From positions 2,046,001-2,110,000 of the forward strand of contig JADNRZ010000008.1 in assembly GCA_015501605.1 (NCBI GenBank): a DNA stretch of 64,000 nt, given 5' to 3'. The notes beneath the pieces are model-generated. The model searched no databases and was not told where the DNA came from. It was given only the letters and a program-made list of their open reading frames with translations. The first letter of the stretch is position 1; every line of letters starts with the position of its first letter. Positions 50,901-61,892 of the stretch are shown here, piece by piece. This DNA is from Panaeolus papilionaceus (taxonomy: Eukaryota; Basidiomycota; Agaricomycetes; Agaricales). A program made the translations under genes and the position numbers.

Positions 50901-51776
50901 AGAGCCTCCGTTGCATGTAAGAAAGCGGTATGTTTGTTGTGAGAATCGAATCTGGCGGTCAGTCCAGGTCTGTGTTCATCCAGGAAACGTCGCCAAGATG
51001 TCGTAATGAGTTGTCTCTCGCGCTGTTGGGCTGCTGCACGATGGTTGGGGGGTATTTGATTCCATTTTGTCGAGACAAGCATGACACTTTCATGATGAAA
51101 ATCTCCGTATAACTTTCTGAGGATTTTCAGATCCTGATTTGACGGTGATGTGGACGTAGTTGGGGTAATTGGATCGACGAAAATGGCGCCGTTAAGCCGT
51201 TTTCCTTGATTGCAATTGTACCTATTTTGAACAAGGAAGATCAGGCAGGTGACAACGCGATGGGGAGGGCCAGGGTAAATTCTCACAATGCTTCGAACCA
51301 CGCATAAATTATGCTAAGAGTTCGGGCGTCTGATACTCCAGCATTACCGAAGCCAGGTAACTCAACCAGGATAAGGTGGTTCTTGACCGATGGAATAGAA
51401 ATCTGGACACAGTAAATGCTAGAATGCTCATATGGGTCGCGTTGGGGTAACACTGGGAAGATAATTTCCTCCGCGAGCGCCTGAATAAACTAGGGAACAA
51501 TTTCATTAACGACATAGAGTTAATCCACCAAAGCAGTACAGCGCGGCTCACAGTACTTTTACCGCTGCCCCTTGCTCCAAAAACCCTATATCCCACCAAA
51601 TTAATTCATATGGGACCCGAATAATCAATTCATGCTTACCCGATAACGATATCTTCGAGCTCGATATCTTCCACCGCAATTATCCTAGTAGGAAATCCAA
51701 AATTTAGTGGAGATCGGTGGAGATCGGCCCTAATTGCTTTTTGCAACGCATCATAAAAAGGATTCTCGGGGTGCAT
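47990..51776 (-). CDS. four-module tandem P-loop GTPase (AIG1/GIMAP-like), single polypeptide
   Basis: From ATG 51776 an exon reads MHPENPFYDALQKAIRADLH and leads in frame into AVEDIELEDIVIG, the module start. Then four GTPase modules of about 260 residues follow without a stop. P-loops are GARGSGKST (about 51570), GETGVGKSS (about 50575), GATGVGKTT (about 49625) and GETGAGKTS (about 48765). Switch motifs are LVELPGFGN, VVDTPGFNN, LVDSPGFDD and LIDTPGFNR. Each module then has a G-x-x-L-x-(G/A)-A/I-(I/L)-(Y/F) strand, a (M/L)YG or MFG segment and a G4-like (S/T)TKW, TTMW or TSKW. Linkers end in (T/E)xDDIIVG-type strands that pass across introns directly into the next P-loop (for example EDIVICLLGETGAGKTSF), which is why I join them. 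About 1,070 residues. The end is KRPKNQRR at 47990. Separate genes are the alternative, but no start codons or stops separate the modules. Confidence 0.75.
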
Positions 51777-52534
51777 TTAGCAAATATGCCTTGTAGTTGA
51801 TTGTGACTTGACTGGGAATCGAATATTCGAATATGGATCTTGACGGTTGAGCAAGTCCACGAGTTCCATTGTTCGACACGGATTAGGCGGTGCCATCGCC
51901 GCGCAAAATCAACAAACACAAACATAACAAACACCCTTATGATGGTATGTGGCATTTTCCAGTTTGTTACAGGTTCGGTAAAGATCCCCAATACCGACAG
52001 GATATGCCTTATTAAAATGTGGTCTTTGTCGTTTATCACAACTTTGATAGGAAGCTAAGGCAGTGGAAACAAATATCAAGCCATATCCATCGATGCTTTG
52101 TTAATGTAGGTGATTTTCTATGACAACCTTAGTCCAATAGCGCGATGTTCGTTTAGGTTAGTGACGAATGTCCATATTCGATTGTAAATTTTGTCATCCG
52201 AATCCCATGGCGCATATTGGGCTCCACAGGAGCATAGAACACAGCAGTTGAACAGGATCGTCCTCAATGTCCGTACGACAAACGCGGTGAACGGTTTACA
52301 CCAACTCGACATTCCCTACGAGGAATGCTTCGAGATAGGACAGCTCGCTAGACGTCTCATTGAGACCCCAACACTTCTCACTTGACCATTTGCCACAACT
52401 CGAGTTTGCACCGATGGAGGTAAGACGGATTTTAGGTAATATTTGGACGCATCCAAACAATACTACGGGAGGCTACAATTCAAGTTGAAAATATCGTGAT
52501 AATACCGCAGGTAGTTCAGATCCAATCATATCTA
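51777..52534. other. intergenic, no supported gene
   Basis: Promoter side of the four-module GTPase and 3' side of the F-box gene. No motif or exon series recognised. Confidence 0.5.
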
Positions 52535-53933
52535 TCAGTCATGAAAGATAAACCTATTACTTTTCGGGTCTTTGAAGAAATAGTGAGCTGTCGGGGCTTT
52601 GAAAACGGCATATGTCAAGGATGGGGATCTCTCAAAAATTCTTTCAACCTTCGATAATAACTCTAAGGGATCCGTGGGGGCTTCGTCTTTGCGGACGCAG
52701 ACATTCAGAGTACGCAGCTGCGGAAGGTGGGCCACGGTAAGTTCAAGACCCTGTACGCCGGATATATAAGTCCATTTTGATCATGGATGTTAATGGGAGA
52801 TAGACACATACTTTGAATGTTGGGTTCACGAGCGTTAGCCCCTCGACACTGCCCAAGTATTCGGCCATATCCTCAACGCCCCAACCCGGGACCGTACCGT
52901 CCTCGCTGAACTCCAGACATAAAGTCTTGATCGCATGTTGCGCTAGGCACTCCGTAATGGTCGAAAAATTCGCTTTCTTCCATCGTTGAGCATTAGAATT
53001 TTCGTCTGATGAAGTAGGGGATAAGGCCGTCCCTGGGGTGTAATGGGGCGAGTGAGGGATCGGCTGTGGAATACACGCCGACGTGATGGGGAGTTTTACA
53101 GAAACCTGAGTGAGCTGACCTGGCGAAGCGACCATAGGTAGTAGGAGATTAAGTGTATCCCAGCTCGACACCGAAAGCAGTTTCAATTCAGGAAGCGGGA
53201 AGATGGGAACGAATGGTCGTCCATTGTAAGGGTTGTATGATTGCATAAAGACGCGATCATAGTCATGTTCGCTCTCTCTGCTAGTTGGGTCTTCCAAATT
53301 CACACCTTGGTCTACGAAGTGTATAGCGAGGGAAGTTAATGTATCTCGGTGTCCTTCCAGCCAAGGAATGAAGCGCTTGAATTCTACGAGGGAACGCAAG
53401 GATGACCACTCGAAGCTGCAAATTCGGGCACCGCTGTTCTCCACCGCGAACATCATCTCGGCAAAGAAAGAGTTCATCGCGGATGTATTACACGGTGAGC
53501 GTGAACGAAGACAAATCCTTCGAAGATTTGACATTGAACCCATTGCTTTTATGATAGAATGGGTAGGGAACATATTCCCGTACATGACTGGAATGCCATT
53601 TTGATAGCAGACCGTTAACTCAAACGATTGAATCTTTTGTGTGAGATAAGGGAAGTTGACGAGTGTGTCAAGAAACTTCAGTTTCCATAATTCGATGCCA
53701 TCAGCACTACGAGGTGGGTTTGGGCATGAGCATCCCAGTGGGGGTGGCGTGGCATATAGGAGAGTGGTTGCTGTCTGTGAAAAGGCACGGTTTACGAGAC
53801 ACAGAGAGGAAAGAGAGTGGCAGCGAGCGACATCGTCTCTAAACTGAGAAACCTGATCGATGACACCCTCCAGGATGTCCCAAGGCAGCTGAGGGGAGGA
53901 CTTTGGCACCATGGAGGTCGTGGATGAAGCCAT
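52535..53933 (-). CDS. F-box-like protein with leucine-rich C-terminal part
   Basis: Two exons joined at FK|GLELTVAHLPQ (donor GTATGT, acceptor TACAG), about 445 residues. The N terminus after MASSTTSMVPKSSPQ reads LPWDILEGVIDQVSQFRDD and SLCLVNRAFSQTATTLLY, the usual F-box-like opening of basidiomycete proteins that recruit targets to SCF ubiquitin ligases. The rest has irregular leucine-rich segments (LRRICLRSRS, LPELKLLSVSSW, LPQLRTLNVCV) as in F-box/LRR proteins. C terminus KSNRFIFHD. The substrate cannot be inferred. Such genes are hugely expanded in agaricomycetes. Confidence 0.8.
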
Positions 53934-55248
53934 GTTGCTTCGCCTACCGTAGGCATGCGTCTGGGAGACTTACCTTCATCGGCAACAATAGTAATCACCG
54001 GATGCGATGTGTCATCCCGTCATCCAATGGACGTCCATCCCGGATAAATCGTCTCCACCTTTTCATGGTTTTCAAGCCAGGAAAATAAAATCTTGCATCG
54101 CCGAGTTTCCGGTGCAACTACGCGTTCTATATTCCGATAGTGAGAAGTTATAAAGTCTATGTATCTGCGAATCACTCGCGATAGGTTCATTGAACGTGTG
54201 CCCTGTAACCAATCCACCGGTAAACTACCACCAGCGACGAAATTTTAGTACCACCCGTGAAACGACAATGACTACGAGGCATGGAGGGGGGAGTCGAGAT
54301 TGTTCAGGCCGCATCCAGGCCAACAGTGCGAGGGGTGCAGACAACGGAGACACGGAGAAGAAAAGAGCGGTGACATAAATGGAGCGGGCAGGTAACATGG
54401 TTGGTATACCAGAGTGGGTCCGATGGAGGTGAAGCGTGTATAAAAGGATTTCCAAACTGAGCTTGACACGTTCAAACGAAAAGGTGACGTAGGTGGTGTT
54501 GTGGTCGTAACGGTGGGGGTGCATGAGGGATTATAACCTTTGATACCAAGGCGAAGTTGAGACTGCTTGAGGATTCTTCACTAATCGGGTACCAGACAGA
54601 ATCCGACGTCAGACAACTGTTCTCAGTGTGCCAAAAAATATCTATAACGAACGTGTCTCCTTCATTTCTTCGTGTCCTAGTCCTCCGGCGTTTTGCTTGT
54701 CGTGTTTGATGAGCGATTTGATGAGTTGGTCGCCACAGGCATCCCTAGAAGGGAACTATGCAACTCATAGACCTGACCTCAAAACCACTGTGGTGAACCA
54801 CACAATTTGGTATTGTTCTGCATCTGTACAATGAACTAAATGTAGGTCAGAGGGTCATGTTTCACTCCAAGTATCAAAGTCGTAAATTTATTCACCTGTC
54901 TAATTTGAGGTGGGTTCAAACTCTAACACCATGCCTCATTAGCCTAGGTTCGTACTAGGGGTCGGTAGAAGAGTCCTCCAGAATGATCCAAGCAAGAGCT
55001 CAACCATACGCGTGAAGGCTTCGGTGACACCGCATATCCAGGCGCAAACACGAATTCATGTTAGAAAGTATGAGACGGAACAGTATACCACATCCTTCGC
55101 GAAGATTATTGCATAGAAGGCCATGATGGAGTAGTCACAGACGATGTTGGTGGTTCGGGACCAAGCCTGGTTTGACGGCTTTGACCTTGCAATCAAATGG
55201 TATATTCCCACCCCTGTCAGAACGCAAGACAAGTCAACCAACCGGCCT
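53934..55248. other. intergenic, no supported gene
   Basis: No convincing gene. Short open stretches on both strands lack motifs and splice partners. The region ends at the left terminal repeat of the CACTA-like element. Confidence 0.5.
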
Positions 55249-55994
55249 CACTCCCGCGGGTGACACCTTTCTGGTATGTTAGAAACCAGTGTAGAAAGAT
55301 AAAATTCCTAGACAAAGCTTTCTGGCGAACAAAAGGGCATCAGAAAGGTCATCCTATTGAGCACCACATATGTATTCCTAAAATAGTAAACCTATTTGTA
55401 GTCGACCTGGGTTTTGAAAAGATGAAGTTTATGATCTGATTTTGGGAGACAAAAAAAACCACAAAAGGTTAAGTTTATTAAATCCATTTATTTTTCGATA
55501 TATTTCAATCTTATTGTGGCCAAACGTGGGTAGAAAAGGTATACATTTTTTATTATTCATGCAGGACAAAAGGGAGAACAATTACAATGACTTTTTGATT
55601 GTCAGAAAGTCATCCCCGCAAAAGTTGGCAGGGGGACTTTTTGGGGGTCAGAAAGCGGCTCGAAATGGTAAACCTTTTGGATAATTATGTAGAATCGGAA
55701 AAGGCTAACAACTCTTATTATATCTGTTGCTCAAACAGGCGATGCTTTTTGTCTCGCAAACAGGGTAGGAAAAGGTATCCTATTTTCAGTCGTTATTGAT
55801 GGCATCAACATTAACTTTTTAGGTCTATTTTGGCTGCCAAACGTCAAAGAAAAAGGATTACCTTCTGTATTCCATTTCTGCTCCAGATAGATTATCTATT
55901 CTGCCGGATTTCTGGTCTTCATACAACCATGCTGTAATTTTAAACTTTTTGTTTGGCTTTCTAACATAGCATAAAGTAGTGACCCGCGGGAGTG
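55249..55994. mobile_element. non-autonomous CACTA-like DNA transposon (MITE-like)
   Basis: Left end CACTCCCGCGGGTGACACCT ... GGTATGTTAGAAA and right end TTTCTAACATA ... GACCCGCGGGAGTG are imperfect inverted repeats of about 37 bases. A perfect 3-base target duplication, CCT, flanks the 746-base element. The interior is AT-rich, unlike the surroundings, and codes for nothing. CACT-ending terminal repeats with a 3-base duplication are the mark of the CACTA (EnSpm) superfamily, whose mobilising transposase would have to come from elsewhere in the genome. Subterminal runs of AAAAGG-type motif (for example 55460, 55535, 55700, 55770) may be binding sites. Confidence 0.7.
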
Positions 55995-56585
55995 CCTCGA
56001 AGTACAAGCCCGGTTGATCCGTGCATTGTGATCTCGCAGATTAGATTAGATACACTCATGTGACTACTGTAGAGCGGCATTGCGCACCGAATCATCATCG
56101 CATCTTGTCCTCAACCATTGGGGTTGCCCCCTTGAGGCGGCTCTGCCGCTTCCACTGGTCGCATCGATTTAATATTGAGTTTACTGAAATGCTGTATGCT
56201 GAGTCAATAGATATAGAACTTGGAATGAAACTCGTCGTCAATATGAGATTCTCAGGCACAGAGCAAAGCGGTCCTTCCGGAGAACGAGTTGTTCGAATGA
56301 AAGCGACTTGTATTGATTGTATACTACGTACAGCTGATACCTAAAGCCAAATCAAGAAACATAAATAAAACGAGGGTGGTTCTAACGTCCAAAAAAGTCT
56401 GAGGGTAAAGACAAAAAAATAAAAGGATGGTGGATATAAGAGTACATATCAGGAAATCAATGGCAAATGCGCAATGAGGAGGAAAATGGCGCCGTGATGG
56501 TAATACAACCCATAAAGGTACGAGCAAGATGAAAGAATTGACACCGTACATACCTGATCTCGAATATCATGAACTACTTTTCTAT
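55995..56585. other. intergenic, no supported gene
   Basis: Nothing recognised between the mobile element and the 3' end of the next minus-strand gene. Confidence 0.5.
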
Positions 56586-57746
56586 TTACATATATCCCAT
56601 AACGTTGTACTTGCTCATGTAATTTGTCCTTGACACAAACGACGGCACACCTGTATTTGGGGTGACTACAAAGTAGCGTGGCTCTTTGCCATTCTTTCCT
56701 TGATCCCCGCTGTCGCCCCGCGTCATCTTTTTCCAGCTCTTGTCCCCGTCTTGGTAGCGCCACGCCTGCCAATATATCGCATCCGTCCAATTAATAAAGA
56801 AATATCCATCGGCAAGTTCAAGGTCCTCCAATAGCGCAAGGGGCGGGCCTTCCAGTGGCTTGTCAGAGCTGGTCTCGTACCAATATATGTATGCTTCCTG
56901 ATCCCGAATTTTTGATTGTTGACGTATAAGCCGGCCGTTTCTGGGTTCCTCGTGTGAGGATAGATCGATGGGTGTGGCACGATCGTAAGGACGGGCTCTG
57001 TTGGAAGCCTGCGGTGACACAGACCTGCGAGATGAGGTCGATGATCGACGGCGGCCCTTGCTTTCGGGAGACAGATGAGTCGAAGAATCTGATGGTTGCG
57101 GGGTCGATCTACGGGGCCGCGGAGTGTGCACAGAGGCAATCCGTTCTGGGGAAGGTGATGGGGATGAAGATGGACGAGCCGTCCGACGAGGAGGAGTCTC
57201 GGGGGTTTGAGCTCCAGGCACAACCTTTATCGAGATTCCTTCCGATGACATTGATCCGTGTGGCTCTGAATCGACCGGCGCTCTTTCTACGTATATGTTT
57301 AAATTAACGCTCTGAATGGCGGTCGTATCCTGAACTGCCAGGACGTCCTGAGCCGTAGTGATGGTTTGAACGACGTCGGGAGTCAATGCTTCCTGTTATA
57401 ATGTTAAGCACAACAATTCTGAACTCGAATACAAGACAGCAGACATACCGGAGCTCCAGGCTCATCATTTATTGAGATCCCCTCCGACGCCATTGACGTT
57501 TGATACTCGTCCGGCGGCGGCGATTCCTCAGCGCACACATTCACATTGACGTTCTGAATACCTTCAGGGATCAATGTTTCCTGTAGTAAGGTTAAATGCA
57601 AGGATCTCAAACTCGAATATAAAATGAACACTTACAGCGTCATTACTACCTTCCTTTTCGCTGTCGGCACTTGTGGGGGTCAGAACCGAAGAAATTGCTT
57701 GCGTGATAAACTGCGCCGCAACGAACGCGACCACATTGGCAAACAT
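56586..57746 (-). CDS. protein with hydrophobic N terminus, duplicated exon and basic disordered middle, unknown
   Basis: ATG 57746 begins MFANVVAFVAAQFITQAISS, a hydrophobic segment that could anchor in or enter a membrane. A TATA-like element on the minus strand lies near 57865. Exon 2 reads ETLIPEGIQNVNVNVCAEES ... SMASEGISINDEPGAP and exon 3 opens with EALTPDVVQT and repeats AIQSVNLNIYVERAPVDSEP ... SMSSEGISIKVVPGA, so the two exons are ancient duplicates. Next comes a Ser/Pro/Arg-rich disordered region and then a compact C-terminal part, RDQEAYIYWYETSSDKPLEG, with many Trp and Tyr (FINWTDAIYWQAWRYQDGDK). I place the stop after KYNVMGYM at 56586, though the GTGTGC near 56650 may be another splice. 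About 355 residues. No family recognised. Confidence 0.65.
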
Positions 57747-58842
57747 TTGATACAGTACGGTTTTGAACCACAAGTGAAGGATAGCAGAGCGGGATAGAAC
57801 GCGTCGAAATACTGGATGATAAAGAGGGATGAGTGTGTATAGAACTTAGGCAAGAGTTGGAGTATATAAGTACGCTCGTCATTGCTTGCCAAGAAACCTG
57901 AAGTTCATCGACCCTGACTGCACCGTGCTAGTGGTTTCGTCTTTGTATTTTTTATGTGCATTGCTTTGTTTAAATTGAATTTATGACATTGAACCTAAGC
58001 CGATGACACACTGTCCTTCTGAAACAGCACTTGCTGTGCCTTTACGACGACTCTCCATTAATGACCTTTGAGGCAGGACCACGGGCGTAGCAACGCATTC
58101 ACAGTCGTACGTACGCAATTCTAGTCTAAATGTCGATACTGAACTGTTTTATGGAATATTCTAGTGAATTCTATAACAGCCTCCGTCTGTTGGAAGTCAT
58201 GCTGCACCTTCTGCGTCGTAGGGAACACCGCCTTGTCGGTCAACCTGCATTGATCTCACCTGCTATTTGCCCAGCAGGGTCTGAAAAGCTACATCCTATG
58301 ACCAGAACATATAATTAAGGGTGGGTGATCTTGAAGAACGCTCTGTGCCTTCCGCCCACTTGAGTGGCAATTTTGTACCTAACCTCCACCGTCCCATTCC
58401 CAACCTCTTGCCCATTCCTCTCTCGACTTTGTCGGCACCATTCAGGGCTGATCGTGCCGCAGAACTGCTGCAGATCAAGGCATTGATGCAAATTGGGAGA
58501 GTTCAAGTGGTCTGAGTATGGTTGGTCCTAAAGTCCTAGAATCTAAATACAGACGACAAAAAGGATGGATTAGTCCACTAGTCTTCTAGAAGCCTTGAGC
58601 TTATCCTCCGACGGATATATGCTGCTCAACTATTGCGACGATGTTGGCACTCAATATCACGTCAGGAGGGTGTTGTTAATTCATCCCTCATTCCCTAAAG
58701 CCCTTCCAGGAATGTGGTGCTTTGAAAATGGTTTTGGGTCCACACTTGTACGCATCTCTGACGGGTCACGATCGCTTGTATTCGGGACGGGGGCACTACA
58801 TACATAACGTAGAAAATCGAAGCGACAAGCGGACGACAAAAT
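57747..58842. other. intergenic, no supported gene
   Basis: Contains the promoter of the 57746 gene (TATATA near 57865). No other feature recognised. Confidence 0.5.
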
Positions 58843-60219
58843 CTATGAATTCCTTGAGAGACCTACGAGGCCTTTTAGCTTGCCTAAGTGATACTCCACG
58901 GTATCTGTAGGTGTGAATATTGCCTTCCCTGCGGTCGTTTGAGGTAGTGATATCTTTTTATCAACCATCTCCTCCTGTATCAGGAGCTTTAATTTCTGGT
59001 CCTTTTCACCCACCATTGCCGCGAGGAGTTTACCCAAAATTGCCTTGGCGTCACTGAATCCACTTGCCGCTGTCGTGCAATCGAAGCGTGAGTAGGCTGC
59101 GGGCCTATTCCGTTTGAGCAGTAATGCCCAAATCTCTTGGAGAAGCTGCTGCTCCCGAGTCTCTGTCTCAATCATTTCATCTTCATGGACTTCATTCCAG
59201 TTGGACGTAACCAGAACCACGCGCTCATACCCCTTTCCACCATACATTTTCTTAAAGATGCTCAGGGTGGTTGAAGCGCCGGAGTTGAAACGGATATCGT
59301 TAATTCGATGAAGGTATATGACCCCATTAAGGAGCCTTCCCTTTCGACACCTTGACATATAGTGTATACATCAATATAAAATAGCTTAAAGTCGATGAAA
59401 TGCGTACGATTTCTCCAGCCAAGTGGCAATTATTTCCAAGATTTTCGCATTAGGGCGCTGGGGATCATCGAAACCTGGCGTATCAACGAGGACAATACTA
59501 GCGTTGGACCCCGAGATTGCGATTTTCACGCAGGAAATATCCATAGTTCCTGCATGCAGGTCGTGACCAATCTTCAACCATTTAGCTTGTCCACCACACA
59601 GTGCATCTATGAACTAATCACAAAGATCGGTTAGCGATGGCACCAGTGGCAACTTTTAGAATAAACTTGCCGTCGTTTTCCCGACTCCTGTTGCACCAAG
59701 AACCCTGTTGAATTCGTTAGCATGATTTATGGACGGAAGTGACTGCAATTGAGCGCCCACCCTATGACAATGTCATCCTCGGAGATTGTATCCAGAGTAA
59801 CTTCTTTGGCCATTGTGTGTTCAGCGTTGTTCGAACCCGATGGTGGTGAGCTCGATGGAACGTCCTCCGTGTTTACAGATTCGCTACATCACACTAAGTA
59901 ACGTTCAAATTGTACGACCAGGTGATTCCTCATACCGATCAGAGGTTTCGGAAGCCGCCTGTATGGGCCGAACCTCTCCGGTTGGTACATCGCGATTATG
60001 GGCAGTATTTTCCCCTGGTTCAGCTTTCTGAATAGTCGGTTGTTCCTTCGGATTTGAAGTATTCTTTCTGAATGGTAGCTTGAATCCCCATTTCTTCTTC
60101 GTCTCTCCGTCTTGAATCTTGTTGGATGGTGGTTTACTTTCTTTAGATCCACTTAATTGGAACGTGGACCGCGATTTGTCCTCCTTCTGAAGTCTATATC
60201 TCAGTCGAGAACCAGACAT
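58843..60219 (-). CDS. single-module P-loop GTPase (AIG1/GIMAP-like) with N-terminal extension
   Basis: Exon 1 (60219) begins MSGSRLRYRLQKEDKSRSTF and encodes a Lys/Ser/Pro-rich extension of about 95 residues. It joins across a GTATGA intron to SVNTEDVPSSSPPSGSNNAE and AKEVTLDTISEDDIVIG. The P-loop is VLGATGVGKTT, interrupted by an intron with a GC donor (GCAAGT) before FIDALCGG. Next come LVDTPGFDD (G3), GRLLNGVIYLHRINDIRFNS, KKMYGGKGYERVVLVTSNW (G4-like, no NKxD), and the C-terminal LIQEEMVDKKISLPQTTAGK shared with the fourth module of the tandem GTPase. About 360 residues. The extension may mediate localisation or partner binding. Neighbouring genes on the same strand include two membrane-type small proteins upstream. 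Confidence 0.8.
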
Positions 60220-60704
60220 CTAAAGCTATCTCACCTCCGCAGATCCGTTTGGCTTGAACTCCATTGTAGTGATCTTGCGATGTTTTTGGTTAGATGATAT
60301 CAAGATAGTGGTAGAGTGCAAAGTAAATCGACCCCTACAACACTCGATCTGTTTAGGAACATGACTGATCACGAGTTGACACAAGGCTGTTCGCAGGTGG
60401 GCGGTCAAAAATCCACCAATCACAATGAGTACTAGTACTGCATCATGTCCTTGCAACAATAATTATGACATCAGCGATAAACTGGGGTGATGGTCGTGGT
60501 TCTAATGTATTGAGAATATGTGTGATAAGTACAGGGGCGAATATGAAGGAATGCATGGGTTTGGCATGGGTATCACTCGAAATTTGATGGAGGAACTACT
60601 ACTATTATACACGTTGAATGAATCAATGAGCATTCCGATGCAACCTTTTCTCATCTACGCGAGAATCAATTAGCTAGCAATTCAATGGGTTAATGTTCCT
60701 CGGC
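60220..60704. other. intergenic between the GTPase and small membrane-type protein A
   Basis: No gene supported; presumably promoter of the GTPase and 3' flank of the next gene. Confidence 0.5.
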
Positions 60705-61166
60705 TTACCTATTATCTGAATCACTCCGCTTACTTGGCTCCCGAAATAGTTTTGCTCCCCGATGCCCGACGCTCTTCAGGGCTAATCCAGTTCCCTCTAT
60801 AATGATTCCCGTAGCATACAAAGCCATTCCAGCCATCGCGACGGGTGCACATACGACGAGTAGTGTTCCCCTCCCTAATTCCCTTAGAACTCTCCGTTTC
60901 TTTTTCTGTTCACAACCGGGTGGCGGCGATGGTGATATCGGTAGCGACAAGCAGGATTCCTCTTTTTCGTGGTGTGACTCTGGATGGAAAAAATCGTGGG
61001 TTTCCGTGTATGGGTTGAAGTTGCTTAGCATGGCTTGCGTAGGTAGTGATGTAGGCATTGGGGAATAGACAGGGAGGGAAGGTTGACGACTTTTGGTATC
61101 TGCAGGTGGGTCATCCCAGGCCGTGTTCACCGATGATGGGTAGAGTGCATTTCTGTAAATGATCAT
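60705..61166 (-). CDS. small protein with glycine-rich hydrophobic C-terminal segment, copy A
   Basis: Starting MIIYRNALYPSSVNTAWDDP, with a proline-rich middle and a basic block EQKKKRRVLRELGRG. The C-terminal segment LLVVCAPVAMAGMALYATGI and IIEGTGLALKSVGHRGAKLF has Gly/Ala every three to four residues, as in glycine-zipper membrane helices. About 153 residues. The paralog at 61893 is longer at its N terminus and shares IY(R/S)N(A/T)LY and the whole hydrophobic end. The start may actually be an acceptor (TTTACAG) after an upstream exon, and the final codons border a GTAAGC donor, so both ends are provisional. No named family recognised. Confidence 0.6.
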   Translation of the reverse strand: MIIYRNALYPSSVNTAWDDPPADTKSRQPSLPVYSPMPTSLPTQAMLSNFNPYTETHDFFHPESHHEKEESCLSLPISPSPPPGCEQKKKRRVLRELGRGTLLVVCAPVAMAGMALYATGIIIEGTGLALKSVGHRGAKLFREPSKRSDSDNR

Positions 61167-61892
61167 ACTTCAGGTCAGTGGTAGGCGTTGTTGAAGGAGG
61201 GGATGTCGAGGTTCTAACACTCACATGTATTTAACAACTTTTAAGACGTGTCGGCGAGCTTTACGCCACTGCTGTGCCCTCGGAGTAGTTTGACCGTTGT
61301 CGGTCGTACGTGTTCTAAAACGGTCATCGATCACCTATACGCTAATTTTGTTGAGTACAATTGCCGAAGAAAACTAAAAGTGATAGCCCGGCCTGGGTTG
61401 GCCGTTCCTCAAGGAAATGTAAAGCCGTCGCTTATGATCGTCATTCAACGCGTACGTAGTGGGGAACGCAACATACATTCAATTCAATGTAATACACTCA
61501 GTATTATAATTCATTGTACGGTTGTCCGCCATTTTTTATAAGTAGAAGCGACGTCAATAAGCGAACTTGAAATAATATGTTTTCTCACTGCTGCTGCAAA
61601 TCCTTAGGTGGACCATGCTATTTGATCAGTTTCCCTCAAGCTTCCCTCGTTACCCTACACTTAATTCATTCAGGGTATAACGGATCACGAAATCGTTAAA
61701 AATATGCATCCGAAGAATACAAAAAAGGGCAGTACATATACATTTAGGACACTCATGTCTTAAACTAGTTGATCTCACAAGTCCAGCTGTGCGGCCCAAT
61801 CAGCCCGTCTGATCAGGCGAACAATCAATGTTCAACGTTAATGGTCTGTTGAAGCAATGTTATAAGAGATTTACAAGAATAGTTATCAGACC
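61167..61892. other. intergenic between the paralogs
   Basis: No gene supported. It may contain an upstream exon of copy A, since several consensus splice sites lie in 61150-61240. Confidence 0.4.
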
